From: Pseudanabaena cinerea FACHB-1277
GTDB taxonomy: Bacteria > Cyanobacteriota > Cyanobacteriia > Pseudanabaenales > Pseudanabaenaceae
NCBI RefSeq assembly: GCF_014696345.1
Contig: NZ_JACJPY010000012.1
Span: 1 to 64,000, forward strand
Direction: 5' to 3'
Length of the DNA: 64,000 bases
Part shown: positions 27,569 through 37,577 of the stretch, piece after piece
How the letters are laid out: each line of letters begins with the position of its first letter
Numbering within the stretch: the stretch's first letter is position 1
Translations under genes and position numbers: made by a program
Notes under the pieces: generated by a model
Database searches by the model: none
Told to the model about the DNA's origin: nothing
The model's input: only the letters and a program-made list of their open reading frames with translations

Positions 27569-29004
27569 GAATTCAAGAGATTGAAATTAAGAACTTTCGT
27601 GGTTTTAATAAAGTGCATCCGATTAATCTACATAATGTTGGTAAAAATGCCATTATTTACGGCGAAAATGGTAGTGGAAAATCATCGCTATTTCTTGCGC
27701 TTAAATATTTCCTAAGTTCCGCTAGAAAACAACTCAGCATTGGAGATAAGCCTAATCGCAACCTATTTGCCGCGCAAACAGACGATATTTATATCAAACT
27801 CACTCTCAACAATGGAATACCCTATGAATGGACAAAAACTAATATTCCTCAATCGCCTGAAATATTAGCTGGCTACAAATATAGTGGATTCCTAGAATAT
27901 CGAGACATTTTAGCAACCCATTATCTCAAACCTACCGAAACACAAGTAAACCTATTTGAGCTTTTAGTCTTTACACTTCTCGCAGATATTGAAAATCCTG
28001 CTACAAGTCCTCGTAAGACATTTCAAGAGCATTGGAAGAATCTAAAAGAAGGACTACCAATTGATAATCGGTATAAAACAAAAATCAAAGAACTAGAATC
28101 TAATATTCTAAATTTTAACGAAGGATTAAACGATATTTTGGATCAACTACAAAGTGAACTGACATCAATTTTTGCAGAATTTAAATACGATAAAGTAACA
28201 CTTAAATTCGATCCAGTTCAGATATTTTATGATCAATCAACAAAATCTATTAAAGGACAAAAAATTATCCTAAATATAGAATTTGCTAGTCAAAAATTAG
28301 AAGGTAAACACCCCGATTATCTCAATGAAGCTAAACTTTCTGCTATTGGGATCTCAATATATCTCGCGGCACTAAAACTCAATCCAGTACAAGAAGGAGA
28401 CTTAGCAATTCTAGTTTTAGATGATGTTCTAATTGGTTTAGATATGTCCAATCGACTGCCAATCATAGACATTATTGACGAGCATTTTATAGACAAGTAT
28501 CAAATTTTTCTTATGACCTACGATTTAGAATGGTTTGAAACTTTATGTGAACATTTTGTTGAACCAAACAAAGCCAAGTGGAAAGCTTTTGAATTTTACT
28601 GTGCTGATGATACTGAATTAGAATTACCAATTTTTGCCGAGCGAACAAAAGGTAGAGAAGAATATATCAGACGTGCTGAGGAGTATTATGCAGCGCACGA
28701 TTACAAAGCCGCAGCCCTATATACTCGGAGTGCTTATGAAGCAATTTTAAAATTCTTTTGTGATAAATACCATGCTCCAGTCCCGTATTTCTCTAAACCT
28801 AAAAATTTAAAGGCTGATAAGTTATGGGAAGTTGTGAAAGTACATCCAAAAAGTAATTTGGATACAAAAATAATAAGTCATGTTGAAAAAGCTAATCAGA
28901 GAATCCTAAATCCTCTCAGCCATTCTCGCCCAGTGCCAACATATCGCCGAGAGATTAAGCTTGCGATCGCGGTTATTAAGCAACTACATGATCGTCTCCA
29001 GTGA
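27565..29004 (+). CDS. RecF/SMC-like ATPase with HEPN-like C-terminus
   Basis: 479 residues. The Walker A is G33-E-N-G-S-G-K39-S-S after an N-F-R-G-F strand, as in RecF/OLD-type ATPases. A short coiled region (about 165-205) and a signature-like segment (L-S-A-I-G-I-S, about 258-264) precede Walker B L-V-L-D-D (about 283-287). The last 120 residues are helical with A-L-Y-T-R-S-A-Y-E and then R446-x6-H453, the R-x4-6-H form of HEPN RNases. PrrC and RloC share this ATPase-HEPN plan. Overlap with the methyltransferase gene (ATGA) implies one transcript. Confidence 0.8.
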   Translation: MRIQEIEIKNFRGFNKVHPINLHNVGKNAIIYGENGSGKSSLFLALKYFLSSARKQLSIGDKPNRNLFAAQTDDIYIKLTLNNGIPYEWTKTNIPQSPEILAGYKYSGFLEYRDILATHYLKPTETQVNLFELLVFTLLADIENPATSPRKTFQEHWKNLKEGLPIDNRYKTKIKELESNILNFNEGLNDILDQLQSELTSIFAEFKYDKVTLKFDPVQIFYDQSTKSIKGQKIILNIEFASQKLEGKHPDYLNEAKLSAIGISIYLAALKLNPVQEGDLAILVLDDVLIGLDMSNRLPIIDIIDEHFIDKYQIFLMTYDLEWFETLCEHFVEPNKAKWKAFEFYCADDTELELPIFAERTKGREEYIRRAEEYYAAHDYKAAALYTRSAYEAILKFFCDKYHAPVPYFSKPKNLKADKLWEVVKVHPKSNLDTKIISHVEKANQRILNPLSHSRPVPTYRREIKLAIAVIKQLHDRLQ

Positions 29005-29102
29005 TTTACATACAATGGGAACAGGAAATAGACGAAATAGTAGCGCGTCTGTATGGATTGAGTGACGAAGAGATGGAGATAATCAGAGGGAACACGGATT
29101 AA
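29001..29102 (+). pseudogene. C-terminal scrap of a type IIG/PglX-like methyltransferase
   Basis: Thirty-three codons in frame after the ATPase gene read E-I-D-E-I-V-A-R-L-Y-G-L-S-D-E-E-M, then stop. The I-D-x-x-V-x-x-L-Y-G-L-x-x-E-E pattern is the usual last helix of Eco57I/PglX methyltransferases. The large methyltransferase upstream lacks this form of ending, so this is probably debris from another enzyme. A GTG overlaps the ATPase stop, so translation as a 33-residue peptide cannot be excluded. Confidence 0.5.
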
Positions 29103-29225
29103 GATTTAAATCCCATGTAGGGGGATAGCATTCCCGCCACAATTTATGATTTTTTAAACCATCTCAAATTGGGAATGCTTTGCCCAAAACCTCACAACGC
29201 AGCCACAATTTATCTGTTTGCTTGC

Positions 29226-29570
29226 TTAAACATAAAGCAACTGATTGGCAATTTCATCAGCAGTCATTGAGTCCAACAAAATCATGACCCGATTGACAAT
29301 TTCATAGGGACTTTTTTGAGGAACTACGATAATTCCTGAATGAGTGAGATTGGCTTGCCCGTACTGCAAATGTAAATCTTCGTAATCAACTCGGTTGTGT
29401 GTCAAAATGCAACGGTCATTAGCAGCAGCATAGGCTAATTGCTCTTGGTCGGATTTACCCAACATCTCGCTCTTTTGAACTGTGACAGCATCAATACCAC
29501 GCGATCGCAGTAGAGTTGCAACCATGTTATTCATATCTTCATCAAGATATAAGCTGGCAAATATTTTCAC
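29226..29570 (-). CDS. DUF5615 PIN-like toxin, second module
   Basis: 114 residues. It starts with the family strand Y-L-D-E-D-M-N, then L-L-R-S-R-G-I-D-A-V-T and the T-H-N-R-V-D-Y acidic motif, a better match to the DUF5615 consensus than the copy at 547. Its ATG overlaps the stop of the DUF433 gene by ATGA. Inferred RNase toxin. Confidence 0.85.
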   Translation of the reverse strand: MKIFASLYLDEDMNNMVATLLRSRGIDAVTVQKSEMLGKSDQEQLAYAAANDRCILTHNRVDYEDLHLQYGQANLTHSGIIVVPQKSPYEIVNRVMILLDSMTADEIANQLLYV

Positions 29571-29869
29571 AGATTTTGCATTGCCGCTTTTACGGCTGGA
29601 TGAATTAAATGCTCTGGGACGCGATTGCGATCGATATATTCATTTATTTCTGCTTGATTATCTTGATAGAAGCTCAGGGCATCGAATACTTGAGCCAATG
29701 TTAGATGTGGTAAGCAGTTAGGAATTTCTTCGGGAGATGTGCCTAATCTCCACAAGCCAACGATCGCTCTGACAGAGGTATTTGTACCAATGATGATTGG
29801 TTCGCCTGTGGATTTGCGAGTTACATAGCGAGTTATTGTTGTGGGTTGTTTTGGTGCGACAAGTGTCAT
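29567..29869 (-). CDS. DUF433 antitoxin, second module
   Basis: 100 residues with a canonical DUF433 core: I-I-I-G-T-N-T-S-V-R-A-I-V, then T-S-P-E-E-I-P-N-C-L-P-H-L-T-L-A-Q-V-F-D-A-L (split here by the usual short turn). It precedes the DUF5615 gene on the same strand with a 4-base overlap, the standard antitoxin-first order. Confidence 0.85.
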   Translation of the reverse strand: MTLVAPKQPTTITRYVTRKSTGEPIIIGTNTSVRAIVGLWRLGTSPEEIPNCLPHLTLAQVFDALSFYQDNQAEINEYIDRNRVPEHLIHPAVKAAMQNL

Positions 29870-29930
29870 AGCTATCTTTATACTTAGCTTCTAAACAATT
29901 CTATCACTGACAATCTAGGACACGATAACC

Positions 29931-30338
29931 ATGAACTACTGGCTAGTAAAATTCGCACCCTTCCGCTACAGTTGGCAAAAAATCTTATTACATGGCAAAT
30001 TTGAAATCTATTCCGTCCGCAATCCCCAAGCACGGAACAACCTCAAAGCCATGCAACTAAACGATGAAGTCTTGTTTTACCATAGCCAAGAAGGAAACAG
30101 CATCATGGGTAAAATGAAAGTAATCGTCACCGCCCATCAAGACCCAACCACCGATGATCCCAAATGGTTAAGCGTCACCTTTGAGCCAGTAGAAACTTTT
30201 GAGAAAGCAATAACCTTAAGCCAGATCAAAGAAACCCCAGAATTAGCAAATATTGGCTTAGTCAAACAGCCAAGACTCGCAGTAATGCCATTAACTAAAG
30301 ATGAGTTTGAGATAATAAACAGTCTGACAACAGATTAG
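29931..30338 (+). CDS. EVE-domain protein
   Basis: A 135-residue single EVE (PUA-like) domain: M-N-Y-W-L-V-K-F at the start, Y-S-V-R-N-P-Q-A-R-N-N-L-K, then V-L-F-Y-H-S and the closing P-R-L-A-V-M-P-L-T-K-D-E-F. EVE domains bind modified bases, and many lie in restriction and anti-restriction loci. Its place in this island suggests sensing of modified DNA or RNA; that is inference. Divergent from the DUF433/DUF5615 pair, ATG start. Confidence 0.88.
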   Translation: MNYWLVKFAPFRYSWQKILLHGKFEIYSVRNPQARNNLKAMQLNDEVLFYHSQEGNSIMGKMKVIVTAHQDPTTDDPKWLSVTFEPVETFEKAITLSQIKETPELANIGLVKQPRLAVMPLTKDEFEIINSLTTD

Positions 30339-30417
30339 ACAGATTTTTAGAGTCTAAAATCATTCATAATGGGAGCTTACATCAGCCCCCACATTTACAA
30401 CTAGACCTATTCCTGTA

Positions 30418-31185
30418 ATGACTAGCATCTGTGAAAAAATAACCAACCAGATGAACGAGCTATACGAATGCTCGCTAGTCAACGATGCTGTCCGAATTCG
30501 CACACCATATCTATATCCCGATGGCGACTATATAGATATTTTCCTCAAGGAACGTCAAGACACCTACACCCTTACAGATTTTGGTGAAACCCTGCGTTGG
30601 CTAAAAATGCAAACAACATCGCAGTATCGATCCAATAGACAAGATGCAATCCTTCAAGATATTTGCCAAACTCACAATATTGAGCTTTATCGCGGAATGC
30701 TACTAACCCGAACATCAGTTAACAGTAGCCTTGCCGCAGATATAACACGCATTGCTCAGGCAGCATTACGAGTTTCTGATATTTGGTTTACTCAAAAAAC
30801 TAGAGCTTTTGAATCAATTCAAAGCGAAGTCTCCGAACTCCTCGAAACAAACAAAATCCCCTTCGATCAAGGTGAAAAATATATTGGCAGATCGGGGCGA
30901 TCGCGCAAAGTAGACTTTCATGCTAGACACCCAAAACGCAGTTCACTCATCTACGTTTTAAGTACAGGTAGTCGCGCAAGCGCAAACAGTCGCGTTAACA
31001 ACGTTCTCGCATCTTGGTATGACCTCAATCATCTTAAAACTGGCATTGAACCTCTGCGATTTATTTCATTATTCGATGACACAGTAGATGTCTGGACTCC
31101 TGACAACATGAGTATCCTTGAAGACTTGTCGGACATCGCCTACTGGTCACAACCTGAAGAGTTAATAGAGCTTCTTGCTGCCTAA
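30418..31185 (+). CDS. DUF1828/DUF1829 protein
   Basis: 255 residues. The N-terminal DUF1828 shows P-Y-L-Y-P-D-G-D-Y-I-D-I-F and T-L-T-D-F-G-E-T-L. The C-terminal DUF1829 (about 130-250) contains K-V-D-F-H-A followed by a strand Y-V-L-S-T, a layout that could hide a degenerate PD-(D/E)XK fold. Known to me only as a family found with mobile and defence genes; no activity can be stated. It is the last gene of the island before the atpA terminator. Confidence 0.75.
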   Translation: MTSICEKITNQMNELYECSLVNDAVRIRTPYLYPDGDYIDIFLKERQDTYTLTDFGETLRWLKMQTTSQYRSNRQDAILQDICQTHNIELYRGMLLTRTSVNSSLAADITRIAQAALRVSDIWFTQKTRAFESIQSEVSELLETNKIPFDQGEKYIGRSGRSRKVDFHARHPKRSSLIYVLSTGSRASANSRVNNVLASWYDLNHLKTGIEPLRFISLFDDTVDVWTPDNMSILEDLSDIAYWSQPEELIELLAA

Positions 31186-31330
31186 ACATAAAAAACAATC
31201 ACCGCCTCCTACACAACATAGGGAACGGCGAAAGATCTCCTTCTACACATGGCAGATGAGGCTAATTTAGGTTTTTAATGCTGATACCGTCCATGTGGCT
31301 ATACATTCAACGGTATTTTCACAAATAAAA

Positions 31331-31357
31331 AAGAGGGCAGATGCCCTCTTTTTTTTA
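31331..31357 (-). terminator. Terminator of the atp operon
   Basis: An 8-bp stem AAGAGGGC / GCCCTCTT (31331-31338, 31343-31350) with A and T runs on either side. Read on the minus strand it lies about 20 bases past the atpA stop. A run of T on the plus side could also stop transcripts from the island. Confidence 0.85.
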
Positions 31358-31371
31358 GATTAATTTATGAG

Positions 31372-32898
<1,527 letters not shown>

Positions 32899-32940
32899 TT
32901 ACCAGTTATCAGCGATCGATTTTGTTTTTAATGTTTTTGG

Positions 32941-33039
32941 GGTTAGCTATTAGCGATTAGCTATTAGCTTTTTGATAATTCGTAATTGGTAATTGGTAAT
33001 TCGTAATTACTTTTACTTTTTACTTTTACCTTTTTACTT
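32941..33039. repeat. Degenerate ATTGGTAATT / TTTTTACTTTTACC repeat
   Basis: Runs of TAGCTATTAGC, then GTAATTGGTAATTGGTAATT and CTTTTACTTTTTACTTTTAC, fill most of the atpH-atpA gap. The same repeat class is translated inside the decarboxylase gene at 40190-40276. It looks like a mobile simple repeat in the atp mRNA. Confidence 0.7.
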
Positions 33040-33048
33040 GACTTCAGC

Positions 33049-33606
33049 CTAAACGCCTACAGTAAGACTGCTTTTTAGACGGCGAAGTTGTCCGCGAATG
33101 CTAGCATCAACGACTTGAGAGCCAACTTTGATGATCACACCGCCGATTAAGTCGGGGTTGATGGTCACGGCCAGTTCAACACTCTTCGATTTGGTCATTG
33201 CTTTGACGCGATCGCGCAGACTATCTTCCTGAGATCTGCTTAACTTCAAAGCAGTGGTGACTTCAGCAAGGGCAACTTGCTCAATCACGCGCAATAAAGC
33301 TTGAAACTCATTGATAATTTCGCGCAAGAAAGCGATACGTTTACGATCAACTAACAGTAATAAAAAGCTTTTGGTAATAGCATTAATCTGAGAACCAAAT
33401 ACCCCTTCAATTACGCCTTTTTTTACATCGGCTCCAATTAGAGGACTCGCAAACAATCCACTTAATTCAACTGAATCAGACAGAGTGTCACTAAGCAAAC
33501 GCACATCTTTAGCGATCGCATCCAAATTATTCTGCTCTTGAGCCAATGCCATCAAAGCTTCGGCGTAAGGAGCAACAACTGCTTGACTAACAGAACTAGA
33601 TTTCAT
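33049..33606 (-). CDS. atpH: ATP synthase F1 subunit delta
   Basis: 185 residues. The delta (OSCP-like) subunit links F1 to the b/b' stalk. Family features include the N-terminal Y-A-E-A-L-M-A-L-A helix, F-L-L-L-L-V-D-R-K-R in the middle and G-G-V-I-I-K-V-G near the end. It follows atpF by 8 bases. Confidence 0.95.
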   Translation of the reverse strand: MKSSSVSQAVVAPYAEALMALAQEQNNLDAIAKDVRLLSDTLSDSVELSGLFASPLIGADVKKGVIEGVFGSQINAITKSFLLLLVDRKRIAFLREIINEFQALLRVIEQVALAEVTTALKLSRSQEDSLRDRVKAMTKSKSVELAVTINPDLIGGVIIKVGSQVVDASIRGQLRRLKSSLTVGV

Positions 33607-33614
33607 GTTTTCTC

Positions 33615-34148
33615 CTAGTCAGAACTCAAAAGGGCTATGCTACGGTCAATCAACTCAATTTGAGTAGATTCACTCAAACCACGATCAAAATAGGACTGAA
33701 CGCTGGCAAGAGCTTTCTCGGCAACTTGCTGACGCAATTGCACAATAACGCGCTCTTGATCTGTGGCAATCTCTTGATCAGCAGCATCGCGTAGTCTGTT
33801 GATATCAGCATCTACAGTTGCCAAAATTGCATCAGCCGCTTTCTTGGCATCAGCCTCCGCTTGACTACGCAACCTATCAGACTCAGTTTTGGCTTGAGCC
33901 AGCTTGCCTTGCTGCACTGCAAGCTTATCGGCAGCATCTTTCTGGCGCTTTTCTGCATCAGCGATCGCCGACTGGATTGACTCCAAGCGTGCCGAGAGAA
34001 TTTTGCCTAAAAATCCACGACCTGCATAGATCAAAAGACCAATAACGATCACTAAGTTAATCAGATTAGTTTCCAGAATATCGGAATTAATGCCGATCCC
34101 AGAATGTTCAACCGACTCACTTGCAATTAAAACGAAATTTTTAATCAT
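33615..34148 (-). CDS. atpF: ATP synthase F0 subunit b
   Basis: 177 residues. One N-terminal membrane helix (about 25-42, L-I-N-L-V-I-V-I-G-L-L-I-Y) is followed by a long charged coiled coil with many A, K, E and Q. It pairs with b' to form the peripheral stalk, a feature of photosynthetic organisms. Confidence 0.96.
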   Translation of the reverse strand: MIKNFVLIASESVEHSGIGINSDILETNLINLVIVIGLLIYAGRGFLGKILSARLESIQSAIADAEKRQKDAADKLAVQQGKLAQAKTESDRLRSQAEADAKKAADAILATVDADINRLRDAADQEIATDQERVIVQLRQQVAEKALASVQSYFDRGLSESTQIELIDRSIALLSSD

Positions 34149-34214
34149 AAAGGTTACTTTTATTACTCAATACCAGCCAGAATGCTAGATAGCAACTATC
34201 TAGAATGAGCAAAA

Positions 34215-34712
34215 CTAAGATTTGACTAAGTTACCTAGTAATTTCTCTAGAACTTGGCGGCTGAGTGATTCTACTTCCGCATCTAGAGATGCGGTAGCAT
34301 TTTGCTTTTGCTTTTCGATTTCAGCTTTCGCACTAGCAACTTTAGATTGTGCTTCCGCCATAGCTGCATCAATACGCTCTTTACGAATCTTGTTTGCTTC
34401 AGATTGAGCAGTCGTCAAGACATTTTGAGTCGCCTTGCGAGCAGATGCCAATTCTTGCTCATATTGCTTAACCACCAATTCAGCCTTTTCAAGGCGTTCC
34501 TTAGCAGCAATGATCTGCTCCCTAACATAGTCATCACGATCATCAATCGCTTTAGTTAAGGGCTTGAAGAAAACAACGTTCAGAAGCGCTACAAAAACAA
34601 CAAACTGCACCGCCATAATTGGAAGGGTGGCATTGATATCAAACAAGCCACCTTTATGTTCCACAGCTTCAGCAGCCACGAGAACAGTTGAAAAAAGGTT
34701 CCAAATAGTCAT
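34215..34712 (-). CDS. atpG: ATP synthase F0 subunit b'
   Basis: From ATG 34712 (165 residues). One membrane helix in P-I-M-A-V-Q-F-V-V-F-V-A-L-L-N-V-V-F-F, then K-P-L-T-K-A-I-D-D-R-D and a coiled coil. b' is specific to cyanobacteria, chloroplasts and some phototrophs. The frame extends to a TTG at 34730, but that codon lies inside a palindrome. Also named atpF2. Confidence 0.95.
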   Translation of the reverse strand: MTIWNLFSTVLVAAEAVEHKGGLFDINATLPIMAVQFVVFVALLNVVFFKPLTKAIDDRDDYVREQIIAAKERLEKAELVVKQYEQELASARKATQNVLTTAQSEANKIRKERIDAAMAEAQSKVASAKAEIEKQKQNATASLDAEVESLSRQVLEKLLGNLVKS

Positions 34713-34727
34713 AAGTATGTTTGTTGA

Positions 34728-34747
34728 CAAGGGGCTTAAGCCCCTTG
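34728..34747. promoter_or_regulatory. Perfect 20-bp palindrome between atpE and atpG
   Basis: CAAGGGGCTTAAGCCCCTTG at 34728-34747, 49 bases past the atpE stop and 15 before the atpG ATG. In mRNA it forms a tight hairpin that could protect the 3' end of an atpE transcript or slow readthrough. No T run follows, so full termination is unlikely. Confidence 0.6.
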
Positions 34748-34796
34748 TTTACTGCTTGTTTATTGCTTAGAGAATTGCTTAAAAATTCAAAATTGC

Positions 34797-35069
<273 letters not shown>

Positions 35070-35128
35070 TTAAGTGTTTACGTATATGGGAAATAGATTC
35101 CCCGAATCATTTGAACGAAGTAATGAGC

Positions 35129-35902
35129 TTAATGCTCATGTCCCTCATCACCATGTCCTTCCATCGCTTCGCCAATATATGACGCTGCCAAGGTTGAAAA
35201 GATTAATGCTTGGATCGCACTGGTAAACAAACCAAGAATCATCAATGGCAGAGGCACAAATAAGGGTACAAGCAGAACCATCACCCCTACAACTAACTCA
35301 TCCGCAAGAATGTTCCCAAACAGACGGAAGCTCAGCGAGAGGGGCTTTGTGAAGTCTTCAAGAACCCATAAAGGCAAGAGAAAGGGAGAAGCTTGGATGT
35401 ACCTTGTGAAGTATTCCAAACCACGCTTGCTCAATCCAGCATAGAAATAGGCTAAGGAGACTAATAATGCTAGAGCGACTGTGGTATTGATGTCACTAGT
35501 TGGGGCAGTAAGCTCGCCCTCTGGCAGTTCGATCAACTTCCAAGGAACTAGCGCTCCTAACCAGTTAGAAGCAAAGATAAACAAGAATAGACTACCAACA
35601 AATGGTACCCATTCTCTATAATGCTTTTCGCCAATTTGATCTTTGGCGATGCCCTGAACATATTCCAGAGCATATTCCATAAAATTTTGAAAACCTGCGG
35701 GAACACGCTGGTCAGCTTTGGCGGTGCTAGAGCCAATGAGTGCAGCAATGAGTACCGCGCCCATGACTATCCAGCTTACGATTAATACTTGACCATGTAC
35801 CGCTAGGTTGCCGAATTGCCAATAAAAGTGTTTACCCACTTCTAAGGCGGCAAGACTAGTTTGGTGGCTGATTGAATAGCCAAGAGTTAATGAATCGCTC
35901 AT
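35129..35902 (-). CDS. atpB: ATP synthase F0 subunit a
   Basis: 257 residues with five to six membrane helices. The essential arginine lies in [10 protein letters not shown], followed by E-L-V-V-G. It forms the proton half-channels next to the c ring. The C-terminal G-H-G-D-E-G-H-E-H is a His/Gly-rich tail. Confidence 0.97.
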   Translation of the reverse strand: MSDSLTLGYSISHQTSLAALEVGKHFYWQFGNLAVHGQVLIVSWIVMGAVLIAALIGSSTAKADQRVPAGFQNFMEYALEYVQGIAKDQIGEKHYREWVPFVGSLFLFIFASNWLGALVPWKLIELPEGELTAPTSDINTTVALALLVSLAYFYAGLSKRGLEYFTRYIQASPFLLPLWVLEDFTKPLSLSFRLFGNILADELVVGVMVLLVPLFVPLPLMILGLFTSAIQALIFSTLAASYIGEAMEGHGDEGHEH

Positions 35903-35934
35903 GTTCGATATGTTACAACCTGTAGGAGGTTAAA

Positions 35935-36381
35935 TCAGCGAGAATGTAACCCGCTACTCAAGTTTTGGCTCAAGTCTTGGGCAATAATTACTAATACAGC
36001 TAGCTTATAGGTCATAAAGCCTAAAAACGTAGGTAGGATTTCCAGTTGCTTAGATTTGGCAGCAATCACTATCAGTACAATGAATAACCCAAGTCGGGAA
36101 AATCCGAGACTTTTAGACTCACCGCCTAAGCGATCAACACTCTTAGCGAGCATTCTAAAGTACACTGTGCCAACTAATGCGCCCACAGCGTAACTGAGGG
36201 CAATCGTCCGCCCGAAAAATATCCATACAGCCAGATCAATTACTATTCCAGCAATTATGGTAATCACAATTAACTTTACTTTAAGGCTACTATATGCTTC
36301 TAGATCGTCGGATCTTAGGTCTGACGACATTTGCACTGCCTTGGGTGAAGTGTTACTAGATTTTGCGGGAATAATCTTCAC
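35935..36381 (-). CDS. atpI: ATP synthase assembly subunit I
   Basis: 148 residues with about four hydrophobic segments, first in the operon as usual for AtpI/Atp1. It assists c-ring assembly in other bacteria. G-A-L-V-G-T-V-Y-F-R-M-L-A-K-S-V is the recognisable core. The start is a GTG at 36381; an ATG 17 codons in is possible. Confidence 0.85.
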   Translation of the reverse strand: MKIIPAKSSNTSPKAVQMSSDLRSDDLEAYSSLKVKLIVITIIAGIVIDLAVWIFFGRTIALSYAVGALVGTVYFRMLAKSVDRLGGESKSLGFSRLGLFIVLIVIAAKSKQLEILPTFLGFMTYKLAVLVIIAQDLSQNLSSGLHSR

Positions 36382-36937
36382 TGTTAACTTTTAGGACTAA
36401 CCTTTAGGACAATTAGCTGAACAATTTAGCAGTTTTTGCAAGGACTTTGCAAAGACATAGCGCTGGGATTATCGCCCCAAACATTTGTCCGAAAACTTGG
36501 ATATAGCTGCCTACACCGTTGCTAAGCATATCACGCAATATGTCACATTTTTTTACAAGTCTCTAACTACGGATTGAAAATGAGGTTTTTATCATTGTCA
36601 AAACAAAATACAACCCTTGATGACGCATAGTTAGGAGTGCATAGCAAATCCGCGCAAGTCTAATTATTTGCTTTATAATGCCTGTGTTTTGGGCGGCAAG
36701 GCAGTATGATCTTAGTTGAGAGGAATTTTATTGATAGTTATTTGAGCTATGTTAGGGTGATAACATAACCGAGAGCTATTGCAAGAATATATTGCTAAAA
36801 AATATTGCGAATATTACGAAAAGTATTGTCAAAATATTTTTAGTTGATTGTAGCTTTTATTAGCAAAAAAACACGAAAATTGTAAATATATTGCATTAAA
36901 TCATTCATATATTGTGAGCATCCCGAATCTGTAACCT
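36382..36937. promoter_or_regulatory. Divergent promoter region atp operon / 36938 gene
   Basis: 556 AT-rich bases between divergent genes, expected to hold the main atp promoter. TATAAT occurs at about 36,671 without a clear -35. A TATGTTA/TAACATA inverted repeat lies near 36,748-36,767. Nothing coding was seen. Confidence 0.45.
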
Positions 36938-37549
36938 ATGTCCACATCATTTGCTAAGCTTCGCTCGTTCCAGTTTGCATTTTCCACTGTGATGTTGTCG
37001 TTTACGTCAGCTACGATGTTGACATTGTTCAGTGCGATCGCGCCAATTGCTACCTTTGCTCAACAGTCTCAACCAACGACTAGTCCCAATGGTGCTGTGA
37101 CGGAAATGCCCCGTCCTAATTCACTTGAGAGCAGTGTGTTTAGTATCACGGGTGGTCAGCGCCTCATGTCTGAGTCGATGGCAGCAGTTAGTCAACAAAA
37201 CTATGATCAAGCTGTAACGAAGTTACAGGATGCGCGTCAGGTATTTAACCAGTTGTCTAATTTTTACCAAGAACTAAATACCAGTTTTACAGGTATTGAT
37301 AATCGGTTGGCTGATGGTCATCGTCGCAAAGCTCTACAGACTGCTCAATTGCGGGATGAAGCCACTTATCAGCTTGCGGTAGTATATCGTGCCAAAAATC
37401 AACCTGAACTGGCTGTGCCTTTGTTGGTTCAGCTAATTCGCAGTCAAGCACCTACCCGCGACTTGGGGCAGCAGGCTTATCAGCAACTATATGAGCTTGG
37501 TTTTGTGGATGCTCAATATGTGCGTCCTGGGGCTGCAACAACTAAGTAA
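36938..37549 (+). CDS. Secreted helical protein of unknown function
   Basis: 203 residues. A signal peptide with hydrophobic core at about 18-40 and a likely cleavage after T-F-A-Q. The mature part is helical, with TPR-like helix pairs (Q-Q-N-Y-D-Q-A-V-T-K-L-Q-D-A, then A-T-Y-Q-L-A-V-V-Y-R-A-K), so a protein-interaction role is plausible. No named family recognised. It is followed 29 bases later by a second secreted protein and may share its transcript. Confidence 0.7.
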   Translation: MSTSFAKLRSFQFAFSTVMLSFTSATMLTLFSAIAPIATFAQQSQPTTSPNGAVTEMPRPNSLESSVFSITGGQRLMSESMAAVSQQNYDQAVTKLQDARQVFNQLSNFYQELNTSFTGIDNRLADGHRRKALQTAQLRDEATYQLAVVYRAKNQPELAVPLLVQLIRSQAPTRDLGQQAYQQLYELGFVDAQYVRPGAATTK

Positions 37550-37577
37550 CTAATGAGTAACTAAATTTGCAAAAAAC

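Noticed and set aside
18638-29004. Calling the defence locus DISARM or BREX
   Set aside because: The core genes drmA/B/C, or brxC and pglZ, are not present; only single domains are shared.
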